64,000 bases of DNA from Rhizoctonia solani. Its lineage: Eukaryota; Basidiomycota; Agaricomycetes; Cantharellales; Ceratobasidiaceae. Below the pieces are notes generated by a model. That model worked only from the letters and a program-made list of their open reading frames with translations. It did no database searches and was not told the origin of the DNA. Each line of letters opens with the position of its first letter. Positions within the stretch are counted from its first letter, which is position 1. The DNA lies in the NCBI RefSeq assembly GCF_016906535.1, contig NC_057383.1, positions 1,240,001 through 1,304,000 on the forward strand, read 5' to 3'. The position numbers and the translations under genes were made by a program. Shown here one piece after another: positions 1 through 9,917 of this stretch.

Positions 1-1
1 A

Positions 2-2867
2 CTTTTTGTATATCATAGGCTTGCTTCCGGAGTTTGTCGTAAGGTTTCTAAGCTTACTTACCCTTACGCATCGCCTATTCCATGGCTGCGTCATATATTT
101 AGCCTTCCTGGGATGTCAGAGTTGATGCAAACTTGGCGGTCTGGAGACGATGATCATGGAATTAAACCCCCAGTTTCCAACGAAGATTGGATGCGCAACC
201 TCAATCACAATAAGGAGCTGGGGAATATCACGGAAGGATGGGGTTGGCGATCTACCATGGCAGGGCTCCAGCGAGTTCAAGACCCCGACACTCGCAATGT
301 CATTGACGAGAGCGGACCTGACCCACCTATTCGATTTGTTAGTCTTCCGTATGGTATATCGTTCTCACTGAACACAGACTGGTAAAGGATTTACTCAATT
401 TCACTGAAAGTCTATGCTCAAATCCAGCATTAGGTTTCACGCGACCAAAGAAGGAAGCTATTTGGTTGGGGCATGTTACCTTGTAATCAATAATTTACCT
501 CGGCACATGCGATTCCTACGCAAGAACATTTCATTGTCGATCGTAATGCCCGGGCCTAATGAGCCTAATGAATATGCTCTTGACCAAATGTTAGACCCGT
601 TAATCGATGATATATTGAGGCTCAAGCAAGGTCAGTAGCTCCTCCCAGTTCTCGACTATCAAACTAAACAACATTAGGAGTACGTATGTTGGTCAGACGA
701 GGAGATCCACCTGTATATGAAGAAGAAGTTGTATATGGCGAGCTCACTCAACATATTGCTGATCTTATTGCACGCATAAAGATGGGTGGAGGTGCGGGTG
801 TTGAATCAGAAGCAAACTTTTGCCTCTACTGTTGATCACATCTATCTAATCTCTCAGTGTTGGAGGGATATATGCGTCAAGGTATCTTTGCGCCATGATT
901 CTTTTAAGAATTTATTGGCCATATTTATCTGAAAAAGTATTACAGACTGACTTTTGTTAATTACCGTGCTAGATTTTGAGCCCCGAGATCCACAGGAAGA
1001 CTTGAACAATGTATATAGATGGAAGTCTCGGCCAACACAGCAAGCACAAAGAGATCTATTTAACGTTACAGGGAATAGATTTACATCATTACACCGCCTT
1101 CCTGGCTGGCATACCTCAACCTCATCACCTCTTGATACAATGCATTTACTTTATCTAGGCGGAATGAATTGGATTGTTAAGCAAATTTTAGTCGGCCCTG
1201 GAATGATTGTCAGGCGAGAGTTTGGCGGGCCGGAGCCGCAAGACATCTTCAATGACTGTCTGGATCACATGTGGATGCCTAAGAATTTCCAGCAATTACC
1301 CCCCAAGGTGCGTAACAGTTGTTTCCGAGTTTAACAATTTTGGCTCATCAAAGCCAAAGCTTGGGCAAACTCGCACCTCAACTAAAGCCGATCAATGGAA
1401 ATTGACCGCTCGGGTCATTTTTATACCATTGTATCTTGCATTCAGGGATGGCGATACAATTCAGCCCATATTGGTGCCTCAAGGGAATCGGAACTCACCG
1501 GGTGCCAAACACCAAGCATACCGGGCCAAACTATTACACCAGCAGCGCCAGAAGTACTACGCCTCAATTGGTCAAGCCAATCGGTGCCCTCGTTTAGAGG
1601 AATGTTTTCCTTCGCGGAATCTTCAATTTCATTACCGCCAGGTTCTGCGCTTCTGTTTGGCAACATCCATCTTAGACAAACGCAACATTACCCCAGCGAA
1701 CATTTTGTTTGCGACTGGACTCCTTGAAACTATGTGTAAGGACTACATCACTCATAATATACCGTTGTCTCCAAACTTTCACTACATGATGCACCTTGAA
1801 GAGTTTCTCCTCAAAACTGGATCCGTTTACAACACCCATGTATGGGCTATGGAACGTGCCAATGGCGTATTATCCCGTATAAATCATAATGGGAAAGGAG
1901 GCGGAGTTCTTGAAGGAACGCTTATGCGTGGTTGGTGGAGACATATGACGTTACAAAACCTGGTAGACTCTCTTATCTCAAAGCTGTTATAATACGCTAA
2001 TTTAATACCACAGATCAAGAGCTTACAAGCATTGCCCAATTGCACGCCAGATGATACAAGTGTATTAAACGATCTCCTTACGGCACTCAGAGGAGGAAAC
2101 GAGCACGCTCAACAAAGGGGGACTCTAATGGCCTTCATCGCACAGTGCCAAACTGAGTACACTCAACAACATGGAATTGAAAGTTGGTACCTGACTAAAT
2201 ATTTGTGTTCACATTTTGACTTTAGTTTTGATGCATGTCAGAACCGATTAGACTATCGTCACAGTCGCGACTCATTAACTTGGAGAAAGCCGGCCTTTAC
2301 GAGACAGTTTTTGAGTTCTGCACCGCAAAATGGCCCAATGCAGGAATTTTTGGGCCAAACGTCATTGGTGTGCACTATCTGGCCCCTCACGGCATGGTTA
2401 GGAACCACAGCTATGTTGAATTCAATGGGATTCGCTATGGGTCACACGAGCATACAAGTGGCAAAGGTTATTGTTACGCCTATATTGATAATCGGCAGGC
2501 AGTACGGATTGAACGCATCTTGGCTATTGAAATACCTGGAACCCGTTTTCGCGGTATATGTGTATTAGTGCGCTTATTTCAAGCACCAGAAGTTGAACCA
2601 GACTTCCCTTGGGCAGCATGGTGTGTCTTTGTTGTACTCTCCCTTATTAGAGGTCTATACTAATTGGTCCTCAGGTCAGAGAACCTTGGGGTGAATAGCT
2701 GGGTCTTTGGAGCTTTGGGAGAGACTATAACAATAGATGTTGCTCAACTCTCTGGGACATTTGCTTTATTTATTGTCCCAACAAGTGGTCTCAGATACTG
2801 GGTATCAGTTGAACTAGATAGCATTGGATTAGGGTACAGATTAGACAATGAGGATGAGGATGTGTGA
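2..2867 (+). pseudogene. Tnp2/CACTA-like transposase relic, 5' end outside window
   Basis: Coding sequence is open from base 2, so the gene starts left of the window. Exons can be joined across GT-AG introns near 382-432, 635-678, 1309-1357, 1938-1990 and 2621-2679. The middle part carries the DTMHLLYLGG motif (1135-1164) and the H-W/R-rich block around 1840-1950 typical of Tnp2-family transposases of Agaricomycete CACTA-like elements. The C-terminal part (2235-2867) is a separate conserved region common downstream in such proteins. The gene is dead: in-frame TGA codons lie at 833-835 and 948-950, and the frame shifts near 2235. The first stop looks like CGA to TGA. No terminal inverted repeats are visible, so the element ends are not defined. 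The role would have been cut-and-paste DNA transposition; assignment comes from motif recognition, not a search. Confidence 0.75.
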
Positions 2868-3216
2868 GAGTGTACATTATTATAGTTGAACCCTAGTGCT
2901 GCTCATAGCTACAGTAGAATGTAATCTAAGTCCTAGAATACTATGAGTACATTTATGAAAATATAATAGATGAGCAATCAAAAGAATCTAGTGCACATAG
3001 AAACCAGGTGTGGAGTGGCAGATCAGCTTATATATTGTATTTGTCTCTGTTTGTCAATACCATGACTCAGTGCTTGCACACCTAGTTGCTTCCTTCCCTT
3101 ACCAAGTCCTACAAGCTCAATGTTGCTTGCAGTTTCTCTGAAGTATTTTCTCCCTGTTTCTGAAAGTCCCACCTGCCCTCACCTTGACTTGTTATATAAC
3201 CTGATTTGACTGCCCA
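2868..3216. other. Intergenic, no gene seen
   Basis: AT-rich sequence after the transposase relic. I see no ORF with coding character and no clear repeat boundary. It may contain the unrecognised 3' end of the transposon. Confidence 0.5.
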
Positions 3217-3480
3217 TGTTACAGCCCCAAGAATCATACTATCAGATTTGGCTAAATTTTCTATTATCTTTAGTATTTTTTACAAACTCTTCACATTTAC
3301 TTTGAAGTCATGTGACCTTGGCACTTTACTACAAGAGCTTGGCGCTTTACTACAAGAGCTTGGCGCTTTACTACAAGAGCTTGGCACTATACTTGCCAAT
3401 ATACTGTGCCAAGCTCTTGCCAAGATGCTGTGCCAAGGAACAGTTAGATAACAAGAAGCTTCTGTGCAGTCCACAGCATG
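3217..3480 (+). repeat. Old diverged copy of the 561-bp LTR, 5' part
   Basis: The start (TGTTACAGCC) and the following A/T-rich stretch ending in TAGTATTTTTTACA match the 5' part of the 561-bp LTR family described below. The later block near 3408-3480 (AGATGCTGTGCCAAG and a CTTCTGTGCAG-like run) also matches. It is much more diverged than the other copies and ends where a different repeat unit begins at about 3481. No target duplication is visible. It contains a local 21-bp tandem expansion at 3317-3394. Confidence 0.6.
3317..3394 (+). repeat. 21-bp tandem repeat, three full copies plus part
   Basis: Three consecutive 21-mers begin with CTTGGC at 3317, 3338 and 3359, followed by a partial fourth. 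They sit inside the diverged LTR copy and expand a motif that is single in the other LTR copies, so the array arose after insertion. Confidence 0.9.
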
Positions 3481-3672
3481 TGTCCTAGACTTCTGGTGGG
3501 ATGCCAAGGGTGCTGGTGCTTGTGACTGTGGGTTACAATGGGGAAACCACTCAAGGCAGTGAGGGGCTATCCTACAACAACTAACTATCTAACTACAGCA
3601 ACAAGTGTCCTAGATGTCTGTTAGGACATCAAGGGGATGGTGCTTGTGGCTGCAGGGTACAAGTATGAGAAA
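3481..3672 (+). repeat. Older dispersed repeat with ~130-bp subunits (left part)
   Basis: A unit starting TGTCCTAGA at 3481 recurs at about 3606 and again at about 5480, and in reverse at about 9010-9110. Units share a GTGCTTGTGGCTGCAGGGT-like block and a TTGCTTAAGGCAAC-like block. This repeat forms the background into which the LTRs at 3673, 4257 and 5756 inserted; its pieces continue at 4235-4256, 5478-5755 and 6317-6898. I cannot name the family. Confidence 0.55.
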
Positions 3673-4234
3673 TGTTGTGTACCACTGTAAGGTGGACACA
3701 CACTAGTGGGGGCGGGCGCTTAAGGCCGTATCTAGTACAAGACACTGCTGACCTATCTACTATCTAGGCTACACTACTACCGCTTAAGGCAGTCTACTAC
3801 TTCTATGCTACTGGCAATGGGGCCTTAGGCCTGGAGGTGTGGTAGGTCAAGTGGGGGTTAACATTTGAGACACAGTGGGGGCTGGCTACTTAGCTGGCTG
3901 GACTATCCTCCTCAATGGATATGAGACAAGGTAAAATTGACTTGGGGTTTCCAAGCAATTTCCCTCTTGTATTTATACACAAGAGAACTATCTACAGGTG
4001 GTCAAAGCTTGTGAGAAAAGAAGGAAGGATATGAAAAAGGAAGCGTGCTGCAGGCTGCGCAGAAGCGTGGATTTCTCCTAAGCGCCCTTGGCACGGCATC
4101 TCAGCGCAGCATCCTGGCATAATAAGCGCCAAGATCACGTGATCAAAAAACATAAGATAAACAGTTTGGAAAAAATAGTAAAAATATCAGAAAAAACGTG
4201 TGGTTCTAGTGGTATATGTTAGAGGGTTGTAACA
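3673..4234 (-). mobile_element. Solo LTR, 561-bp family, copy 1
   Basis: The element runs TGTTGTGTAC...GGTTGTAACA on the + strand, which is the reverse orientation of the family. It is flanked by perfect 5-bp duplications, AGAAA at 3668-3672 and AGAAA at 4235-4239. TG...CA ends, a 5-bp duplication and a length of 562 bp are what an LTR retrotransposon leaves after LTR-LTR recombination. No coding part (gag, RT, integrase) is present. The interruption splits an older dispersed repeat. Confidence 0.88.
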
Positions 4235-4334
4235 AGAAAGTTGCTTAAGGCAACTGTGTTACACCCTCTTAACATATACCATTGGATTTGGACAGTTTTT
4301 CTGATATTTATAGTATTTTTTATGGACTTGATAC

Positions 4335-4507
4335 TGTCATAAACAGAGGAAAATAGAACTAGCTGGAATTGAACCAGCTTGACCACTAAGCCATAGAGCC
4401 CTATTATTCCTCTGCTGACAACCCATGATTACACCTGCTACCCCCCAAATTTGGGCTTGGGCCAGCATGCAACCACTTGTACTGGTCATGTGACTGTGTC
4501 CAGGGCA
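4335..4507 (-). mobile_element. 173-bp LTR-like element, copy A
   Basis: Runs TGTCATAAAC...GTCCAGGGCA, flanked by GATAC at 4330-4334 and 4508-4512. It lies inside LTR copy 2. Read on the minus strand it starts TGCCCTGGAC and ends TTATGACA, so it has TG...CA ends and a 5-bp duplication like an LTR. It contains the tRNA-like boxes described under copy C. Confidence 0.85.
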
Positions 4508-4714
4508 GATACCTATTGTTTTTCAATCATGTGATCTTGGCGCTTATTATGCCAAGATGCTGTGCCAAGATGCCATGCCAAGGGTGCTTAGGAGAAATCC
4601 ATGCTTCTGTGCAGTCCACAGCACACTTCTCTTTTCACATTGATACTTCCTTTCTCACAAAGCATGGACCATGTAAATAGTTTACTCTTGTCTATATATA
4701 CAGCAGGAGAATTG

Positions 4715-5276
4715 TGTTGTACACCACTGTAAGGTGGGTACACGCCAGTGGGAGCAGGCGCTTACGGCCATACTACTACAAGCAGGGCTTATGTAATCTA
4801 CTGTATCCAGGCTATTCTACTGTCATGTAAGGTGATCTACGTCTATCTACTGGCAAAGGGGCCTTAGGCCTGGGAGGTGTGATGAGTGAGATAAGGGGGT
4901 TAACATCTGGGAACTACTGGGGGCTGGCTACTTAGCTGGCTGACTAATCCTCCTCAATGAATATGAGACAAGGTAAAATTGACTTGGGGTCTCCAAGCAA
5001 TTTTCCTGCTGTATAAATATGCAAAGGGGTGCTATCTACATGGTCTGTGCGCATGAGAAAGGAAGTACATGAAGAAGATAGGAAGCCTGCTGCGGGCTGC
5101 ACAGAAGTGTGGATTTCTCCTTAGCGCCCTTGGTGCAGCATCTTGGCGCAGCATCTTGGCATAATAGGTGCTGGGATCACATGATCACAAAACATAAGAT
5201 ACAGAGTTTGTAAAAAATACTAAAAATATCAGAAAATTCAGGCAAGTCCAATGGTATATGTGACAAGGGTGTAACA
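4715..5276 (-). mobile_element. Solo LTR, 561-bp family, copy 3
   Basis: Runs TGTTGTACAC...GGGTGTAACA, 562 bp, with AATTG duplicated at 4710-4714 and 5277-5281. It inserted in reverse orientation into LTR copy 2, so it is younger than copy 2. Confidence 0.9.
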
Positions 5277-5477
5277 AATTGCTTGGAGACCCCAAGTTGA
5301 TTTTACCTTGTCTCTCATTCTAGACAGGTTATCAGAAACCAGCTAAGTAGCTGGTTGTCAGTAGTTTACACACTCACCCCTTTAACCAGACCTACCACAC
5401 CTCCAGGCCTAAGGCCCCCCCACAATTGCCAGTAGTTAGTTAGTAGCTGCCCTAAGTGACTTAGATTCAGTAGTTTA

Positions 5478-5755
5478 GTGTCCTAGATGTCTGTAAGGGG
5501 CATTGAGGCAGCAGACACTTATGGCTGTATGTACTAAGTAAGAAACTGCTTAAGGTGGTGAGAGTGCTACCTACAATAGCAAACTACCTAATTACAATGA
5601 CCATGCACTATAAGGCAGCAGCAAGCTATGTAAGTACAGTGAGAACAGTGCTTAAGGCATGTAACTTAGTGGTTTCTGGCTGTAAGGCCTTGTACAAGTA
5701 GAGAGATGAAACAAGAGGTAATTGACCTGGGTGTTACCATGGTTGGTTGGCCTCC
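5478..5755 (+). repeat. Older dispersed repeat, middle part
   Basis: Continues the TGTCCTAGATG-unit repeat seen at 3481-3672. It ends with a block (GAGGTAATTGACCTGG) that recurs at about 6753-6768 in the next segment. LTR copy 4 is inserted at 5756 within it. Confidence 0.5.
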
Positions 5756-6316
5756 TGTTACACCCTCTTAAACATATGCCACTGGAACTGCCTATTCTTT
5801 CTAATATTTATGGTATTTTTTACAATCTCAATATCTTATGTTTTTCAATCACATGATCTTGGTGCTTATTATGCCAAGATGCCATGCCAAGATGCTGTGC
5901 CAAGGGCGCTTAGGGGAAATCCACACTTCTGCGCAGCCCACAGCATGCTTCTCTTTTCACATGGACTCTTCCTTTCTCACAAGCACAGACCATGTACATA
6001 ATTCTTTTCTGTCTATATATACAGTAGGGAAATTGCTTGGAAACCCCAACTCAATTTTACCTTGTCTTTCATCACAGACAGGTTCCAGTAGCCAGCTAAG
6101 TAGCTGGACATCAGTAGTAACATCTCTCACCCCTTGATTAGACTCATCACACCTCCCAGGCCTAAGGCCCCCTTGTAGTCTCAGTAGTTAGGAATTAGCC
6201 ACCTTAAGCAGTTGTAGATACAGTAGTATAGCCTAGTTGATTAGTCATTAGTGTTTAGGTATGGCCTTAAGCACCCCTTTTGAGTGTGTGACCAACCTTA
6301 CAGTTGGGTCACAACA
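5756..6316 (+). mobile_element. Solo LTR, 561-bp family, copy 4
   Basis: Runs TGTTACACCC...GGGTCACAACA, 561 bp, with CCTCC at 5751-5755 and 6317-6321. The unoccupied sequence can be read at about 6780-6795, where a related repeat has CCTCCTTATATATT uninterrupted; this confirms the insertion boundaries independently. Confidence 0.9.
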
Positions 6317-6898
6317 CCTCCTTATATATTCTACAGTCAAACTATTTACAAATACAAGATATCAAATATGTAATCCAATAAGAACCCCAATCCTACTGCA
6401 GCCTTACTCATGCATACATGTCACTGATGTGTCATAGTGATGTAATCAAGTGGAGGTGGCTATGTGTGCTGAGTAAGCACAGACAGGGACATGGCTTGGT
6501 GCTTAGTGTGTAATATAAGCACCAAAGTCACATGATTGAAAATGTTGTCTGTTTGTCTTTGTTTAAAATTGAGAAAATGGGAATAAATTCCCTGGTATCA
6601 AGTGTGTCTATGACAACAAGACACTCTAAGGCATTGACAAGTTAGCTAAGTACAATGGGAAAGTTGCTTAAGGCAACAAGTATGTTGTATCTACCAAGTA
6701 ACTTAGTGAACCTGGACCTATAGTCCTGTGTACAATGAGTGGAGACAACAAGAGGTAATTGACCTGGGGATTACCATAGTTGATTACCCTCCTTATATAT
6801 TATACAACTCTACAGGGGCCCCAAAAACCCAGGAGCCCTCTGGAGTGCTCTGGTTTGGGGAACCCCCTTGCTAGGATCTGACAAATCTGGATTGCTTG
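6317..6898. repeat. Older dispersed repeat, right part; no gene
   Basis: Contains another copy of the TTGCTTAAGGCAAC and GAGGTAATTGACCTGG blocks (about 6660-6800). A short GGGGCCCC-containing segment follows at 6815-6840. There is no coding sequence I can support. Confidence 0.45.
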
Positions 6899-7037
6899 TG
6901 TTGTACACCAACTGTAAGGTTGGGTGCTTGCTAATGGACAGGTGCTTAAGGCCATAATACTACACTGCAAATCTATCTAAGGCTAAGTCAACACTGCTTA
7001 AGGCAGTCTACTGGGTGGTATCTACAATATGGGAAGG
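6899..7037 (-). repeat. Partial reverse copy of the 561-bp LTR
   Basis: Starts TGTTGTACAC at 6899 as the reverse LTRs do, and can be followed (GCTTAAGGCAGTCTACT) to the insertion point of copy 5 at 7038. The remainder resumes at 7603 (CCTAAGGCC) and fades by about 7650. It is an older, degraded LTR that received copy 5. Confidence 0.6.
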
Positions 7038-7597
7038 TGTCATAACCTCCTAATATATACCATTGGACTCGCACGTTTTTTCTGATATTTTTAGTATTTT
7101 TTACGGACTTGATATCTTTTGTTTTTTGATCACGTGATCTCGGCGCTTATTATGCCAAGATGCCGCGCCGAGATGCCGTGCCAAGGGCGCTTAGGAGAAA
7201 TCCACGCTTCTGCGCAGCCCGCAGCACGCTTCTCATTTGTCTTAGCTACTTCTTTCTCCCACACGCACGGACCATGTAGATAGTGTGCTTTGTCTATATA
7301 TACAGCAGGGAAATTGCTTGGAGACACCAAGTTGATTTTACCTTGTCTCATCTCATTGAGGAGGACCCATCCAGCCAGCTGAGTAGCCGGCCCCCAGTAG
7401 TATCAGTAGTTACCCCTTACCTGCGCTTACCACACCTCCAGGCCTAAGGCCCCCTTGCAGTTAGCACCTCTTGAAAGTCCGCCTTAAGCGGTATTAGTAT
7501 AGCCTTAGATACTTAGTTAGGTAGAACAGTGTCTGTATTAGTTACAGCCTTAAGCGCCCATCACTAGCGTGTACCCACCTTACAGTGGTGTACGACA
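7038..7597 (+). mobile_element. Solo LTR, 561-bp family, copy 5
   Basis: Runs TGTCATAACC...GGTGTACGACA, 560 bp, with GAAGG at 7033-7037 and 7598-7602. Forward orientation, inserted into a partial reverse LTR. Confidence 0.9.
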
Positions 7598-7846
7598 GAA
7601 GGCCTAAGGCCAGTGGTGAGCTATCTACTGGTAAGTGAAACCCTGTAAGGGGCAAGGGACTACTTGTTGTAGACACACATATACCAAGGGAATTGTCCTG
7701 GACATGGTCACATGACCAGTACAAGTGGTTGCATGCTGGCCCAAGCCCAAATTTGGGGGGTAGCAGGTGTAATCATGGGTTGTCAGCAGAGGAATAATAG
7801 GGCTCTATGGCTTAGTGGTTGTTACACCCTCTTAACATATACCATT

Positions 7847-8019
7847 TGTCATAAACAGAGGAAAATAGAACTAGCTGGAATTGAACCAGCTTGACCACCA
7901 AGCCATAGAGCCCTATTATTCCTCTGCTGACAACCCATGATTACACCTGCTACCCCCCAAATTTGGGCTTGGGCCAGCATGCAACCACTTGTACTGGTCA
8001 TGTGACCATGTCCAGGACA
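7847..8019 (-). mobile_element. 173-bp LTR-like element, copy B
   Basis: Runs TGTCATAAAC...GTCCAGGACA, flanked by CCATT at 7842-7846 and 8020-8024. It is inserted 27 bp into LTR copy 6 in reverse orientation. Confidence 0.87.
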
Positions 8020-8258
8020 CCATTGGATTTGCACTATTTTTTAGATATTTTTACTATTTTTACAGACTCATTATCTTTGTTTTTTTGATCATGTGATCTC
8101 AGCGCTTATTATGCCAAGATGCTGCACCAAGATGCTGTGCCAAGGGCGCTTAGGAGAAATCCATGCTTCTGTGCAGCCTGCAGCACTCTTCTTATTTTAT
8201 ATGTACACTTCTTTTTCTCACACACACAGACCTTGTAGATAGCGCCTTGGTGTCTATA

Positions 8259-8431
8259 TGTCCTGGACATGGTCACATGACCAGTACAAGTGGTTGCATG
8301 CTGGCCCAAGCTCAAATTTGGGGGGTAGCAGGTGTAATCATGGGTTGTCAGCAGAGGAATAATAGGGCTCTATGGCTTAGTGGTCAAGCTGGTTCAATTC
8401 CAGCTAGTTCTATTTTCCTCTGTTTATGATA
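8259..8431 (+). mobile_element. 173-bp LTR-like element, copy C, with tRNA-like arms
   Basis: Runs TGTCCTGGAC...TTATGATA, flanked by CTATA at 8254-8258 and 8432-8436. Near its 3' end, TGGCTTAGTGG fits the pol III A-box and GGTTCAATTCC the B-box. GCTGG-TTCAATT-CCAGC forms a perfect 5-bp-stem, 7-base-loop T-arm, and GCTT-AGTGGTC-AAGC folds like a D-arm. The anticodon arm is missing and the boxes lie only a few bases apart. So it looks like a shortened tRNA relic inside a TG...CA element; whether it is a SINE, a TRIM/SMART solo LTR or a chimera is open. Confidence 0.8.
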
Positions 8432-8586
8432 CTATATATACAGCAGGAAAATTGCTTGGAGACCCCAAGTCAATTTTACCTTGTCTCATATTCATTGAGG
8501 AGGACACTTCCAGCCAGCTAAGTAGCTGGCCCCCATTGGTAACAGTACTTACCCCACTACCTTACTCATCACACCTCCCAGGCCTA

Positions 8587-8802
8587 CTCAGCAAAATATG
8601 TGGGGTGGAATAACATGTGATTACATGTAATTGGGGTGTTGTAACATCAGGGGTTTGGTAATGGTGTAATTGGTGTTACATGATGTTACAACTGTATATC
8701 ACATCAGCGTTATCACATGTATTTGTGTAATGACATGTTATTGGTGTGTCAATACACCATTACCAAACCCCTGGTGTTACAAGAAAAATAGTTTTTGCTG
8801 AG
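8587..8802. mobile_element. 216-bp foldback MITE with TA target duplication
   Basis: Starts CTCAGCAAAATAT and ends ATAGTTTTTGCTGAG, giving a 10-bp terminal inverted repeat (CTCAGCAAAA). It is flanked by TA at 8585-8586 and 8803-8804, splitting the GGCCTAAGGCCCC block that is intact in other LTR copies. Internally GGGGTTTGGTAATGGTGTA (about 8650) and its complement (about 8750-8775) form a long stem. TA duplication suggests mobilisation by a Tc1/mariner-type transposase elsewhere. Confidence 0.85.
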
Positions 8803-9006
8803 TAAGGCCCCATTGTCAGTAGTAGATAGTGGAAGGACACCTTAAGCATCATTAGTATAGCCTAGATTACATAAGCAGTTAGTTTTGCCTTGTAATAGTT
8901 ACAGCCTTAAGTGCCCGCCACTAGCAAGTACCCACCTTACAGTGGTGTACAACAGTGGTCAAGCTGGTTCAATTCCAGCTAGTTCTATTTTCCTCTGTTT
9001 ATGACA

Positions 9007-9250
9007 TGCTGTAGTATAGCTCCATGTTGCCTTAAGCAACTTCTCCATTGTAACCTGCAGCTGCAAGCACCAACTACCTTGATGTCCTTACAGATGTCTA
9101 GGACAGACATATTTACCATGGTTGTGTCATTGCAGCTGTGTTACATACAGGGTTATATCTATGCCAAGGGGATTGTTAACAAGGGGTTCAACTGTATATA
9201 CATGTGGCTGTGTCTCAGGTGCTTCTTGCCAATAGACCATTTGGAATAAC
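9007..9250 (-). repeat. Reverse copy of the older dispersed repeat
   Basis: Read on the minus strand, about 9010-9110 contains the TGTCCTAGACATCTG and TTGCTTAAGGCAAC blocks of the repeat at 3481-3672. The rest is diverged. A short + strand open frame across it has no coding support. Confidence 0.45.
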
Positions 9251-9917
9251 TTAGAATAGCTTAGATATTGATTCACACAATACAGGCAGATATCCATTAA
9301 ACTAGATAGAAGATCAATAGCTCAAGTGTATATATGCAGTACAAATGAAGCAATACTGAGCTCTTTAGATAATGTAGACAAGTAAAGAAGTAAACATAGA
9401 CAATCTAATGCAACAAATAAAATTGTGTATATACATTCAAAGGAAGATGACTCACATGCTTACAGTGTGTGATACACATAGGAAGCACATGGGCACATGT
9501 ATCCAATAGAAGCAATAACTAAGCAACACAGCCCATGGTAAATGGGAGTATTTAGGGGCAAATTAAAAGGAGAACCTTAGTCATAATCCAAAGTCTTGCT
9601 CAATACAGAATCTGATGCATAGACCTTTGCACAGGTGCTCTGTTCCAAGTAGGGTAGGGAGCAGCCTTCAGAACTTGTGGGAGACTGTGTCCTCAAAGTC
9701 TACTTGTAGGTTATATGGGTACTCACTAACAACACATCAATTGTGTGCATACTGATACTTTGGAACATATAAATTAAATACTGTTGTGCAGTATGTTATA
9801 TTGTGGGTAAGAAGTACTGTCAAGTTGTTATAAGACCAAGAGGCAGATTGTAGGTACAAGACAGACAGGGTGGGATTGCAACAAACAAGAAGACAAGCTA
9901 CCTGTAACTAGGTGTGA
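9251..9917. other. AT-rich intergenic region, nothing recognised
   Basis: No ORF, known repeat or RNA feature that I can support between the repeat nest and the AT-hook relic. Confidence 0.5.

Larger units (their letters stand above)
4257..5475 (+). mobile_element. LTR of 561-bp family, copy 2, split by two insertions and lacking its 3' end
   Basis: The 5' end (TGTTACACCC at 4257) is preceded by AACTG. Its body is interrupted by a 173-bp element (4335-4507) and by a reverse LTR (4715-5276). After removal of both, homology to intact copies continues to about 5475, then stops roughly 87 bp short of the expected TGTACAACA end and is replaced by a TGTCCTAGATG unit of the background repeat. The 3' end was probably lost by recombination between repeat units. 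Confidence 0.75.
7820..8954 (+). mobile_element. Solo LTR, 561-bp family, copy 6, carrying three later insertions
   Basis: Runs TGTTACACCC...GGTGTACAACA with GTGGT at 7815-7819 and 8955-8959. Its 1,135 bp contain two 173-bp elements (each with a 5-bp duplication) and a 216-bp MITE (with a TA duplication). Subtracting 178 + 178 + 218 leaves 561 bp, exactly the family length, which supports every boundary called here. Confidence 0.9.
7694..9006 (+). mobile_element. 173-bp LTR-like element, copy D, split in two by a larger LTR
   Basis: The left part (7694-7819, TGTCCTGGAC...TTAGTGGT) and the right part (8960-9006, ending TTATGACA) add up to exactly 173 bp, the length of the intact copies. They are separated by LTR copy 6 and its GTGGT duplication. 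The flanks of the reassembled element (GGAAT on the left, TGCTG on the right) do not match, so its own target duplication has been lost or it recombined. Confidence 0.82.

Noticed and set aside
6403..6476. Second small MITE flanked by TA (CTCATGCATACATG...GTGTGCTGAG)
   Set aside because: The terminal repeats match in too few positions and no empty site is available for comparison.
7849..8034. Short ORFs with AGIEPA- and QLVLFS-like ends in the LTR nest
   Set aside because: They are translations of the tRNA-like T-arm in the 173-bp elements and recur with each copy; not genes.
8380..8428. Possible tRNA gene
   Set aside because: T-arm and D-arm are present but there is no anticodon arm and no matching acceptor stem. 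The same sequence occurs in all four 173-bp elements, so it belongs to the mobile element.
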